Assembly (NCBI GenBank): GCA_035048485.1 | Contig: CM068589.1 | Location: 8,224,024-8,288,023, forward strand | DNA from: Pteria penguin | Taxonomy: Eukaryota; Mollusca; Bivalvia; Pterioida; Pteriidae | DNA: 64,000 nt | Direction of reading: 5' to 3' | Part shown: positions 10,380-20,952 of the stretch, in pieces | Position numbering within the stretch: position 1 is the stretch's first letter | Layout of the letters: every line of letters starts with the position of its first letter | Translations under genes and position numbers: made by a program | The notes under the pieces: generated by a model | What the model was told of the DNA's origin: nothing | Database searches by the model: none | The model's input: the letters and a program-made list of their open reading frames with translations, nothing else

Positions 10380-13004
10380 TTATGTACAACAACAATGGAG
10401 ACTTATGTACAAGAGTTTTACAGACCCTGATCCAAATGTTAGTCATACAATAAACTTACCAAAATTTGAGCCTTGTGGTTTCTGTTACCAAAGTGTATCA
10501 AGTGATGACAGATTCACTCAATCACCCGTGGTATATCGCGGAGAACATGTAATTGAGAAACTGTTGAATTTATTACTAGAAGAAGAGAACAAGTTGATGA
10601 AAAAAATTAAAACAATGAAACCTATGGAAGTGGATCCAGAGATTGAGGTGAAATACGAGAAGGCTACACATTGTCATATATGTAACAAAGAGTTTGAGGT
10701 GTTTGATATAAGGTACGGAATCATGATCATTTAAATGGTCGTTTATTGGTATAGCGCATAGGGATTGCAGTCTACAATACAAGAAGGTCAATTTCATACC
10801 AGTAATTTGTAACAACCTGCGAGGCTTTGACGGATATCTTATCGTGCAAAAACTGGGAAAATACAAAACACAAAAACTAAATGTTATAGCTTATACATAA
10901 GAGCGTTATATAGTTTCAGCGTTTCTCGTCTTCGCTTCATTGACTCTTCTCTCGTACGCAATTTAAAAAAATGACAGTACATTGCACTTTAAACATTCAG
11001 GAAAGAATTTCAATGTGAAAAGCAAAGAACATTGTTATTACAAAAGGGGATATATCCATACTCATATGTCACAGATAAAAGCAAATTTCAAGATACAAGA
11101 CTTCCTCCAGAGTCTGAGTTTTGCAATAGCATACAAAAGAGTGATCTATCAGACGATGACTATTTACATGCACAGAAAGCATGGACAGAAATGAATATAA
11201 AACACTCGGCGATTACCATGATCTGGATCTGTATTTGAAATGTGATGTACTTCTCCTGGCAGATGTTTTGAGAGGTTTTGAAGTGTGACCTTAGAAAACT
11301 TTGATTTAACATGTCTTAACATGACAGCTATACGATTGGAAGTAATTACAAATGTGGAACCATTTCAAATGATAAAGAAAGGTTTACGAGGAGGAGTGGC
11401 CATGATTACTACACGCTATGCTAATGCAAACAATAAATACATCCCTGACACTTATGATGAAACAAAAGGTAGCGAGTATTTAGGCTATTTTGATATGAAT
11501 AATCTATATGGTGAAGCAATGGTTGAATCTTTCCCTGTAGGAGATTTGCGGTGGTTGTCTACTCAAGAAATCAACTCTCTAAATATTTTATCTCTGGAGG
11601 AAAATGCTGAAACTGGTTATATATTTGAAGTATCTTTGGAGTATCCAACTCACTTATATGAACTTCATTCAGATTACCCTTTAGCATCCAACTACACTGT
11701 AGATCAAAGCAGACGATTTGTCATCATACAACAAGCGCATCTATCAAAACTTTAAAAATATAAAACAGGATCGTAAAAAAGTTATTTCAAAAAAGCTTAT
11801 ACCAACATTGTGGGATAAAGATGAATATGTTGTGCATTACAGAAACTTACAATTCTACTTAAAACATGGAATCGTTTTGAAGAAAATTCATCGTGTTTTA
11901 GCATTCACTCAGAAAGCATGGATAAAGCCTTATATTGAGTACAACACAACGAAATGAAAGAAAGCAACCAGCATGTTTGATATTAATATACAAATCCTAC
12001 AATAATATCGTATTCGGGTTGGTATATACTTAACCATTATAAATGTATATGTCTTCATATTCTATTATCTTCATAACAGAACTATGATTTATTAAGATGT
12101 AAATAAAGCCTTATCCACAACTTTTCAGTTGTGTAGTAAACGCTTAATTGTTTATCAATACCAGGAACACTATGGGAAATATACGTCTGCATATGAATTT
12201 CAAATTAGTTAACACCAAAAGAGCACTCTTGGGTTTGATGAGGAAACCCAGCTTTGAGAGAATAACTATATTTAAAAAACATCTAGTTGGAGTGAAAAAT
12301 CGTCACGTGAAACTGTTGTTGAACAAACCAGTCTACACAGGAATGTGTGTTGGACCTTTCAAATTTGTTCATGTATCGATTTCATTATGATTTCATCGAG
12401 GACATGTATGGCAACAAAGCACGCTTACTTATGACGGATACCGATTAATTGTTCTACAGCATATACAGTATTAAAACAGAGGACATGTATAAAGATATGC
12501 TTAAATACATTGATGCATTTGATACATCAGAATACCACAAGGAACACTTCTTGTATTCAAAAAAAAAAAAAAAGAAGAAAAACCCAAGAAAGTAGTGGGC
12601 AAAATAAAGGATGAGTCAAATGGTAGGTAATACATACATCTATGACTTACATTGTGAAGGTAATACAAACTTTAGTAAAAGAATGTTCTTTTATCGTTTT
12701 AGGGGAGTCAGTATCAAGTTTTGTCGGTCTGCGAGCAAAAATGTATTCCATTGTGACCAAGAATGGACTTACTGTGAAAAAAAAAATCCAAAGGTGTGTG
12801 TACAGCTGTGGTAGAGGAAGACTTCGATCACCAAGAATAAACAAATCAAACGCGACAAAATGCAAAGTATCAGAAGTGACAAACGTGTTGTACTTGAAAT
12901 CTATCAACAAAATACCATTGTCTCCTTACGATGATAAACGTTGGATTTGTGAGGATGGAATCCACACCTACGCCTATGGTGATTACAGAATAAATCAAAC
13001 ATAG
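10380..13004 (+). pseudogene. Polinton DNA polymerase B, catalytic part
   Basis: The polymerase continues after PLE copy B. Blocks in order are 'PKFEPCGFCYQ' and 'VVYRGEHVIEKLL' (10459-10600), a C-x2-C zinc motif 'HCHICNKEF' (about 10672-10698), 'LQKGIYPYSYVTDKSKF' (11034-11084), 'YLKCDVLLLADVL' (third exonuclease region, about 11233-11271), motif A 'YFDMNNLYGEAM' (about 11487-11522), and 'YVVHYRNLQFYLKHGIVLKK' (about 11827-11886). Motif C region follows: 'GNIRLHMNFKLVNTKRALLG' (12172-12231) and the catalytic D-T-D at 12437-12445. The C-terminal block 'FVGLRAKMYSI' and 'DDKRWICEDGIHTYAYG' ends at about 13003. More than ten frame changes are present. Most of the catalytic residues are still visible, so decay is mainly by indels. 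In Polintons this enzyme replicates the element by protein priming. Confidence 0.87.
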
Positions 13005-13893
13005 ATAAGAGAATGACTTATCTAAGATTTAATTATTAATTCTCATGACAATAAATGTACCGTATAATGGCAAATTGGAATATGTCAAGACATATTGACC
13101 ATGAAAACAAAATAAAATTTGTCAGCATCATATAAATACATATTCATTAAAATGTATGGAGAAACAACTGGTATTGAAGTAGAACTGTTTAAATACGAAG
13201 CCACCCAACCTCTTTTCATAGTACATTCCTTCTTAATTTCATGGCAAAGGAACGCCTTTCAAAGCATGTTTCGAAGGAGATTGTAACACCTTATCGAAAA
13301 CTGTGTTCAATCCAATACAATCTTTGTATTTTACAGGTATACTGATACTTATGAAATTCGATTAACTTTTTAAATTCGTAATATGAATGGTGATAAATAA
13401 CGAGGTATGATGAGCGTTGGAGCGTATACTCTTAAAGTGATTTAAAATTGAATATGCGAAAGGCCTTAATAAAAGCTTTATACATCAACAACACTTTGCC
13501 ATGGAATTAAATGAATACAAATTTTAATTTTGTGTCTATGTGCAAATAATCCTTGAGGCGAATCAAACCAATCAAAACATTCACCCTGGTTGGTATTTTT
13601 TCGATTGTTTAGCTTCTTTGTAATGATTTGTTACCTAGTAAGGTCAATTATATGAGAAAGGTGTACTTTCATACTTTACTTTAAAAGCGTTTCTATTTAC
13701 AAATACTTGAAAGAAAAGGGAAAGGTTACTGGCTCAGCTGCATGACAGAGGTCACCACGGATATATACAATAAATTGAAAGACTTGCAAATTATCAATAA
13801 AAAAACAAAAAAGAATGCATCATCTGAACCATTGTCGAAAGAGAAAACAGGTATAGTTACCCAAGACGGCCAGGAAAAACATCTTATGTGCAA
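13005..13893. other. Spacer between polymerase and integrase
   Basis: AT-rich, no gene seen. The polymerase (plus) and integrase (minus) face each other across it. It contains a degenerate PLE tail at 13723-13770. Confidence 0.5.
13723..13770 (-). repeat. Degenerate solo tail of PLE family 1
   Basis: On the minus strand this matches the terminal ~48 bp of the family 1 tail ('GTGACCTCTGTCATGC' against 'GTGACTTCTGCCACAT' in copy A, then 'AGCTGAGCCAGTAACCT'). No other PLE sequence adjoins it, so it is either a very short 5'-truncated insertion or an old remnant. Confidence 0.6.
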
Positions 13894-14291
13894 TTAAAAT
13901 AAAAGATTAATGTGAATGTTACGAAAATTCTCTTTATAATTGAAAGATTGTGTTATTCCTAGTTTCCAGTATCCTTCAAAATAGAAAGTTGATTCAAATT
14001 CAACTTGACATCCGTTTAAACTTCTATGAGCAGTTGAATTGTAATTGTTCACCGTTTGTGGTAATACGTCGAAGTAATGACATGTTCTGTTCTTTTGAAA
14101 ATATCGAGATAATCTCCCACGTATTGCGCGCATAACTCTCTCGGCAATGGATGCTTTGGACATCTGATTGGTAAAAAATATACGTACTCCTTGCTCTTTA
14201 AGATAATTCTTTAAAGAGGTATTATACAACTCATTTCCTCTATCACTCCGTAGTGTTTTACATTTAGCACCTGATATAGATACATGTTTAA
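13894..14291 (-). pseudogene. Polinton integrase, C-terminal half of core
   Basis: On the minus strand, reading from 14291 to 13894, this encodes the second half of a retrovirus-like (rve) integrase. The block 'LRSDRGNELYN' (second catalytic Asp, about 14261-14229) is followed by 'KASIAERVMRAIRGRLSRYF' with the catalytic Glu, then 'YFDVLPQTVNNYNSTAHRSL'. It is cut at 14291 by PLE copy C, and the first half lies beyond the insertion at 16190-16557. Spacing and sequence are those of the c-integrase of Polintons, which inserts the element with 6-bp target duplications. Within this half the frame is intact. Confidence 0.85.
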
Positions 14292-16189
14292 GAAAAAAGA
14301 GGAGTTACCGGCTCAGTTATGTGGCAGAAGTCACCATGGAGCTATACAATACATGAATATAAATAATATACTAGAACATTTAACACATTACAAAAATATT
14401 TGATTGTAGTGCAATTACGATACCGACTTAGAACGGTCATTTAATTTGACAAAAACCAAACAAATGGTGTGGTTAACCGGTTTACGGGCCCACCTTCCCA
14501 CTCACCAGCAGAACAATCAAAAGACGTACATTTAAAAATTTATAAATAATCCTCCATGTAAAGAACAAGGGTCAACAGGTATCGCATATTGAGAGGTCAT
14601 AAAAATATAAACACGTAAGGTATTGTAAAACACATAATGGTATAAAAATATATGCGACATCAACATGATAAACCGTGCTCTGCCAGTCTGAAAGCGAGCT
14701 AAGACTCTAGATCTGTAGGAGTCCCGACTAACAGTCAGAGGGGACGAGGTTCAGAACCATGTCTCCTCTGAAAGAGGTTTGGACAAGGCCCGTCATATAG
14801 TCCCCACCGCCCTGTTAGTCAGCGTGCAACGTTCAAGTAAAAGTCTGCATAAGGCTGTAGAAGGGCCAAATACAAGACCTATAGTCTTTTTGATGATCTC
14901 AATATCATATTGTCTATTTAGGAGACGTTTGACTATTTTATTACATGATAAAATAACGTTATCGGAGCCTTTTACTTTCCTTAGTTTATATACGAGATCA
15001 CCGTAAAAATTAGGATGGGAAATTCCATTGGATACATACTGTTGAAAAGAAATATTTCCAAATTTAGATAGAAGTTCTGAATAAGATCTGAAGAATTTGC
15101 CGAATGTTTTTCTTAGCTTGTGATATCTGTAACCCTGAGTTAAAAGTTTAGTAGTAATTTGTAAATTTCGTTTATGAAAGTCCAAAACATCGGTGCAGCC
15201 TCTGACAAATCGAACTAATGGAGATATATAGATACCATATGATGGGAGTCGAGGGACATCGCCGTCCAAGTAAGGGAAATTTACAATAGGAAATCCAAAA
15301 TCCTCACATTTATCATAAATATTAGTATATATTAGGTTGTTGATAATTTTGATGTTCAAATCTAAGAAATGTGCAGATTTATCTCAAGTATTAGCTTTAT
15401 TCAATGTGAGCTCTGGTGGATATATTTCTGATATAAATTGTTCGAATTCAGGGTTGTCGTTCACAAAAATGTCATCCAGATATCTGCAAGTATTATTAAA
15501 TTTGTCAATGAGGTCAAAACGTTTTGATTTTTGAATAGAAACCATAAAATCCCTCTCATAACAATAAAGAAATAAATCTGCTATCAGAGGCGTGCAGTTA
15601 GTACCCATAGGAATCCCAACTATTTGTTGATATATCTTGCCATCAAATTTCACAAAAATATTATTCATGAGAAAATCTAGTGCTTTACATAATTCCTTGC
15701 AAGTCCAGTATTTATATGAAGTATAGTGTTTGTTGGAAAAGAATCCAGAGTTATTGGAAGTACATATGTACGTTTTAGATTCTCTGTGAAAACACCATTG
15801 TATAAGAGACAGCAACTTGCTTTTAATCAAATCATGAGGCAGAGGTGTATAAAGTGTAGAAAAATCAAATGTAGAAATTTGCGTCCCTTTGAAATTTAGC
15901 GAAAGAAGTTTGTCTATAACTTCATGAGAATTTTCAATCGACCAAAAGTAATTGATGTTACTATAATGAAATGCGACATCACAATATTTGATAATATGAT
16001 CTTTTATAGCAGTTAGAGCAGACGTAATATGTTTCGATAGTACCGTAGTAGAGCAACGGCTAGAATTAGATATTAAACGTGATTTATATGGACTTTTATG
16101 TAGTTTTGGGAGCCAATACATGGTTGGTAGATCAGATTTATCAGTTTTAATTTTGAAGTCGGACATGGTCATGAGGTGATCGTGCAATC
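14292..16189 (-). mobile_element. Penelope-like element, family 1, copy C
   Basis: The best-preserved copy of the family. On the minus strand it begins in the RT at about 16189, 5'-truncated relative to copy A, and runs through the RT and 3' region to the conserved tail at about 14297-14340. It interrupts the Polinton integrase, whose two halves match up across it with little or no loss. Confidence 0.87.
14793..16187 (-). pseudogene. Penelope-like reverse transcriptase, copy C (near-intact)
   Basis: One frame from 16187 to 14793 (minus) is broken only by a TGA at 15386-15384, and it ends at another TGA near 14793. RT features are 'YWLPKLHKSPYKSRL', motif A 'FDFSTLYTPLPHDL' with the catalytic Asp intact, motif B 'GIPMGTNCTPLIADLFL', and motif C 'YLDDIFV'. 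Thumb-side blocks are 'YDKCEDFGFPIVNFPYLDGD' and 'YGIYISPLVRFVRGC'. Both TGA codons are shared: the first with copies A and D, the second with A and B, whereas copy E has TGG (Trp) at the second. No nuclease domain follows the RT. The 5' end lacks the N-terminal segment seen in copy A. Confidence 0.82.
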
Positions 16190-16557
16190 ATTAATTCCAT
16201 TTAATACAGTTAATACTTTCAGAATAACAATACGTTGATATATTGAAAAAGTGTCAATTAATATAAGTAAATATTTGATACCATCGTTATGTTTTGATAA
16301 ATTTTGCACATCCATTAAATTCATACTCCATTGACTATTAATTAGTCTAACTCGAATATTTGGTACCTTCCTGGGTAATCGAGTTTCTCTCTGTAATGTG
16401 TAAGCATCTTGATTTCGTAGCTATTTACGAATAAAAGATCTAGAAAATGTAAATGTTCTGTTAGATTTTAGAGCCTTGTAAAGTTTTTCTGGTGTTGTAT
16501 AAGCAGCTGGATTGCCAGGATTATAATAGAATTCTTCTAAATACTTTTTTCAGCATT
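16190..16557 (-). pseudogene. Polinton integrase, N-terminal half
   Basis: On the minus strand, from the ATG at 16556-16554, the start is followed by a frame change at a run of A (about 16541-16546). The frame then reads 'NPGNPAAYTTPEKLYKALKS', a stop at about 16419, 'LRNQDAYTLQRETRLPRKVP', and the first catalytic-Asp strand 'QWSMNLMDVQNLSKHNDGIK'. These are the N-terminal helical region and the first part of the rve core of a Polinton integrase. The second half lies at 13894-14291 beyond PLE copy C. Confidence 0.83.
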
Positions 16558-16908
16558 AGACGTTTTTGGATAGAGCCTCCTCCTCCATTGTATTGAAAAG
16601 TAAACTCCGCCATGTATCAAAAATAGTTCAGTAGACTCTTTTAAAGAACGTACTAGAACTTCTCCACATAAGTATATGTCTTGTAAACACTGAAAAACTG
16701 CAGCGTAATCTAGAGTTGACAAAGCTGCATCGAAATTCCAAATCATTTTCATGACAGAAGAATCAATTAAGCGTGAAAGTTCTGTCTGAGATGGGTTGTT
16801 TATACAACATCCTATAGAATTTTGTTTTGAACAATGAGACATCTCTGTCCACATATTATTCACACATTCTTTCACAAACAAATCAAAGAATACATGATTT
16901 GTAGGCAT
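16537..16908 (-). CDS. Hypothetical protein next to the integrase
   Basis: A 123-codon minus-strand ORF starting at 16908 overlaps the integrase start by about 20 bp in another frame. It has 'RLIDSSVMKMIWNFDAALST' and 'YLCGEVLVRSLKESTELFLI', suggesting amphipathic helices. I recognise no domain. It may be a Polinton accessory gene at the integrase end, where variable genes are common, or an unrelated remnant. Codon use is ordinary for this AT-rich region. Confidence 0.35.
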   Translation of the reverse strand: MPTNHVFFDLFVKECVNNMWTEMSHCSKQNSIGCCINNPSQTELSRLIDSSVMKMIWNFDAALSTLDYAAVFQCLQDIYLCGEVLVRSLKESTELFLIHGGVYFSIQWRRRLYPKTSNAEKSI

Positions 16909-17159
16909 TGTAAAGTGATCTACACAAAAATTAGTTTTAACGTAAATTTATGTCATGTTTCTATTTTTATTGTAGTAGGTGAGCGTAAATGTAAAATAAC
17001 AAAAGAGTCCATTAAATAATATAATTCATCTAAGCAAAACAAAAACAAAACAAAGAGTCCATGAAATATCAATTTCGCCCATGTAATTAAACTAAACTTA
17101 GTGTCGATGGAGCGCGGCTAGTTATTATTAAGTTTCGAGTCTTTCCATACGATTTGAAT

Positions 17160-17530
17160 TATAGAGAATTTTGGGGTGGAGTGTAGTATTCATATGTTTT
17201 CAGCCTTCCAGTACTAAACTAGAAACTATCTTCTACCTTATTAACATATAAATAATATAAAAGAAAATATATGAACAGGAGGTGGGGGTTTTTGTTTTGA
17301 GTCTTTGAATATTAAGATATGACTACTTGCTAACTCCTGATTATATTCATCAAGAAATATATAGGTAAATAGAGGGGTGGAGTTGTGTTTTGAGCCTTCT
17401 TATACTAAGCTTTGGGTGCCTGCTAGCTCATTAGCATATTTGGTAAGAAATATATAGAGAAATAGGGGCGGTGCTTTACTTGCCTGTGAGCCTTCTAATG
17501 CTAAGCTATGGGGTAACAATGGGTCTATTG
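17160..17530. repeat. Degenerate tandem repeat, ~110 bp unit
   Basis: Three to four diverged units share 'GGGGTGGAGTTGTGTTTTGA', 'GCCTTCTTATACTAAGCT' and 'AAGAAATATATAGGTAAATA' at intervals of roughly 100-115 bp. They are non-coding. Confidence 0.6.
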
Positions 17531-18600
17531 TTTTCAAACCTGCCTATTATTACTACTGTTATGTTTCAATGCAACATGCTATTTTGTGCATATTTGATAT
17601 ATGTCTTTCGATTTATGTACTTTTATTTTTTGACTGACCTTACCCTTTAACAAAAATCTGTGATAACCCGACAATGTCAAATTTCAACAATAAGAGTGAA
17701 TAGATAATGATTAAAATAAAGTAAATAAATATAGAAATAATTAGATAAACAGATGAAAGATATTTAGATGGCTTAAGAAATAAATAAAATTAATTCATGA
17801 AATGATGTTATACGAAAAGGGTATTAGAAGTATTGCTTTTAATTTTGATTTCACTTTATTTTATTACTATTATTTGTTTTCATTTTATTTATTTTACTTT
17901 GAGCTCAATCTATTACTATTGTAGGTCCACAGATGTAGAGGTGGAGCTGTAGGCGTTACGCTTGTTCCAGTGATGGGTACTGAATCACTATTAATACACA
18001 AGATGAGGTTGTATATGCAGACCTACAGAGCTATTGTAGTTTTCATAATGTGAGTAGGGTTTTTTTTTTTTTTTTGTAACTTCGGGCATAGAAGTCATTT
18101 TGATTATATTCTTTTGACAGAAGAGGAGTATTTGCAGACCAAAACTCCTAAACTCGAAAGTAGGAAATGACACATTTGTCATGGAATATTTCGCCTTCCA
18201 CGGAGAGAATTACCGGAACACTTACCATTGTTAGTGAAACGCACTCTACGAACTCGTAGTTGATCCCGTACATACCTGATTTATTGGATCAGTTACGAGT
18301 ACCTCTACGATTGTTAGTGGAACTAGCTACTGGGGCACAAAATGATAACACGTACATGTGTGTATGTTTTAATATCGATTCAAAATGTATTCGTCTATGG
18401 TCCAGCAACTGAACTAGAACTTTAGTGGCGTCAGTGTGGGAAATTATATATAAGTTTATACGTTACTGTTGAGAGTGTATAAACTGAATGTTTGTTGTTA
18501 TTTTTTCATTTACTTTAAGTTTTATTAATTTAATGTTTTGAAGTTAAAATGAGTTCTAATGTAGGTATATAAACAAAATATTTCGTTGGCAATATAGCTT
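17531..18600. other. Non-coding stretch
   Basis: AT-rich sequence with a T-run at about 18060-18076. I see no gene, no terminal repeats and no similarity to the elements elsewhere in the window. Confidence 0.5.
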
Positions 18601-18850
18601 GTGGGAGGGGCATTGTCAGAAGAAAAGCTTGTATTTTCACTGTTTTCTTCATTCAAGGTCAAGGTAATTATGATTATGGCCCGGAAAAGGTTTACTTATT
18701 ATTTGCATTGTAACATTGACCATACATATATGATCTTGGTTCAAGGTCATGCCACACCCTTGGGTCCTAGGCATATCTTCTGTGCTTTTGTATTATAATC
18801 TATGCATGGAGGTTACATTTTCGCCCGGACAAAAGTTTAACCGACATATG
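18601..18850. repeat. AGGTCA-rich interspersed repeat
   Basis: Repeated phrases such as 'TTCAAGGTCAAGG', 'GGTTCAAGGTCATGCC' and 'CCTTGGGTCCTAGGC' occur about 90 bp apart, and a similar set is found at 49700-49990. This looks like an old interspersed repeat. Its frequent 'TCAAGGTCA' half-sites resemble nuclear-receptor motifs, probably by chance of repeat composition. Confidence 0.5.
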
Positions 18851-18944
18851 CACTGTGACCATCAATTTACATTTATAATCTTCAAAATCAATAGGCTTAG
18901 TCCTCCTTACATAAAAATTAGTATTAGAAGATATATAAGTATCA

Positions 18945-19041
18945 ATATTGTGCACCATATGCGCATTTCGACAACTGTTTCCCTTTAGTGATGTTCGTGG
19001 TCGAATCATAGGAATTCTAATAGTATATGACTATTTGAAGA
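18945..19041 (-). repeat. Interspersed repeat, second copy
   Basis: In reverse orientation this matches part of the repeat inserted in the polymerase gene (about 9640-9710), including the 'CACCATATGCGCATTTCGAC' segment. Confidence 0.65.
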
Positions 19042-19194
19042 GCGGAGTTAAATCCAAGGTGGTCGAAAATGTGACCCACAGAGAAAATCTAAAGCCAGAA
19101 CCAGGCATCGAAGATTTTGTGTGATTAAAGAAAAGGACTGAAAATATCAAGTAAATAATTGAAGTCAGTGGAAAAGTACCGAGAACTAAACTTA

Positions 19195-19640
19195 TAATGT
19201 CATTGGCCGTGGGGAGATTAGTGTACATAACTTAAATGTTCTAGCATAAACAGTTTGTTTTGAATCTAATCTACAAGAAACTTTCTAAAGTCTTCTATTT
19301 TTTGCCTCCAAAATGACGTTGGTTTTCGAGTTGAATCTTGAAAATAGGCTGTCTTTATCTGATGGAAAATAAGTGTACAAAGTTTGCACATCCTAGCTTA
19401 AACCATGTGGTCTGTATGTTGTTAACAAGCTGCTTTCTCATAAATCTGCCCCCAAAACTGAGCTTGACCTTTGACCTTAATATTGAATATCAATAGGCCG
19501 AGTTCCCATGTGAGAGAAGTAAATCTACACAATTTGAATTCCTTAGCCTAAACGATACAGTCTGTATCTTACTGACAAGGTGCGTACAGACCAACAGCGC
19601 CATGACGTAATATGTCAAATATGTGATAATAACTCCGATT
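19195..19640. repeat. Degenerate tandem repeat, ~150-170 bp unit
   Basis: About three diverged units share the order 'AAGTGTACAAAGTTTGCACA', 'CCTAGCTTAAACCATGTGGT', 'CTGTATGTTGTTAACAAGCT', then a 'CTGCCCCCAAAACTGA'-like phrase and 'TGACCTTTGACCTT'. They are non-coding. Confidence 0.6.
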
Positions 19641-20337
19641 TCAAGGTCACGAGGTCAAATAGATGACACCAAATGAAAACTCTGGTCAAAAGGAATTACA
19701 CATGAAATCCGATCTCAAACGATAAAACTCAGGATAAGAATTTTGAATAGTAGGTAAAATTCAAGGTCAAAAGTATGACGGTAATAGCCTGTTTGTTTTC
19801 TCCGAGATACCAGCTATTGCGAGTACCCTCATACCCGACCTATAAGTGTTTTATTAAACTGAAATATCCTGTATCACTAGATATGACTTATCTTAAATCG
19901 CTTTGTTTACATCATGCACATGCTTACTTTTGTATACTACATATGTACTAGCCATGATATGCAATGACAAACACACATGTTGCAAATGTCATCGTGGACA
20001 ATGGCAAATGGACAATTGTGAAGGGCAGAACAACAACAACACTGTAATCAGGTAATAACGTGTCTTTTGTTTGCTTTTGATGTAATTTGACCTTATCACG
20101 CCTTCTGTGTGAATGGTCCGTCGGAGAATCTAGCATTTGATTCACAAATTTTTCCCTCTGTCAGTCCATAATTCTGTTCTGCTTTCGCGAAAAGTGAAAT
20201 ATGTTAAGTTCACATAGCTAATGGTTAGACAGTAATTGTTACTACACTTTGACCGCAAGTTGACCTACAGGCCTTCTACTGTGGATAAGGCAGGGTCAAA
20301 ATGTAGGACATATAATTTTGTTTCTAATGTGTCGTCG
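19641..20337. other. Non-coding stretch
   Basis: No coding signal or recognised repeat apart from scattered 'AAGGTCA' phrases continuing from the tandem repeat to the left. Confidence 0.45.
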
Positions 20338-20408
20338 GCATCTATGTTTCACAAACACATTTTGTTTATTAGAGGTTATTGATATTTTCTTGAATCATTA
20401 TATTTTAG

Positions 20409-20949
20409 GTATGGCATGTGGGGAGTTCTAACAGGACGGCACAGAGATTTGGAATTCTCACTGATGGAAGCAGGACACACAAAATTTAGGCCTGATTGGC
20501 ACTTTGGGCTATGGAAGATGAAATGATGTAATGGTACTGCAGAGATCTTACCTGAAATCTCAGCGTCCGTGAGTAGATCTTCTAGAAATGGGCACAACCA
20601 TCCACAGTTTGTGCAGGATAGTGACAAGCCTGTAGTGTTTTATAACTGGTCCGTATACTTTAATGATTTCTTTAAGAAATTGCCAAATATTAGAAAATAT
20701 CACCACTTCAGAATGATGTCACAGGTACCAGGATATGTGCAAGATAAGGAATATTTTGATGCTGAAGAGATTGAAATAAACATTATGAAGCGAGGGCAAA
20801 TATATATAGACAGTGATAATCTACCTGATATTATTACCCCTATAGGACTAGATGCAGCCAGGCAATGGTACCTGTATGATGAAATCAGGCCTTATTGTAA
20901 AGATACATCAGAAACCCTTACATCATGTCTTAAGCCTACTTGTCCGAAA
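20409..20949 (+). pseudogene. Exon-like fragment of a 'GHTKF...DWHFG' family protein
   Basis: A pyrimidine-rich stretch ending in 'ATTTTAG' (AG at 20407-20408) precedes a frame reading 'GMWGVLTGRHRDLEFSLMEA', 'GHTKFRPDWHFGLWKMK', a TGA at 20524-20526, then on in the same frame to a stop at 20950-20952, with 'YNWSVYFNDFFKKLPNIRKY' and 'HHFRMMSQVPGYVQDKEYF'. The 'GHTKFxPDWxFG' and 'FFKKLPxIxKYHHF' pair is a signature of a multi-copy metazoan family that I tentatively equate with DUF7869. Function is unknown, and a mobile-element origin is possible. The fragment looks like the last exon of a longer spliced gene or an inserted piece of one. The in-frame TGA marks it as probably dead. Confidence 0.5.
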
Positions 20950-20952
20950 TAG

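Larger units (their letters stand above)
1220..17000. mobile_element. Degenerate Polinton/Maverick, interrupted by PLE insertions
   Basis: Between about 1.2 and 17 kb lie the hallmark genes of a Polinton/Maverick: major capsid protein, adenain-like protease, FtsK/HerA-type packaging ATPase, protein-primed family B DNA polymerase, and a retrovirus-like integrase near one end on the opposite strand. All are broken by stops and frameshifts. Three copies of one Penelope-like element (2204-4591, 9863-10379, 14292-16189) and an interspersed repeat (about 9392-9755) split the set. Removing the insertions gives an element of roughly 11 kb, somewhat short for the usual 15-20 kb. No penton protein was recognised. 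Outer boundaries are approximate because the terminal repeats were not found. Confidence 0.88.

Noticed and set aside
15384..15386. TGA recoded as an amino acid
   Set aside because: Other copies have accumulated ordinary stops and no selenocysteine-type structure was seen. A shared defective ancestor is the simpler reading, though it is listed as testable.
17001..17070. Target duplication at the Polinton right end ('AAAGAGTCCAT' twice)
   Set aside because: The two copies are only about 50 bp apart and no partner exists at the left end. Polintons make 6-bp duplications.
18600..18860. Cluster of nuclear-receptor binding sites (AGGTCA direct repeats)
   Set aside because: The half-sites belong to interspersed repeats that recur at 49700-49990 and 60700-61050 with no nearby gene to regulate.
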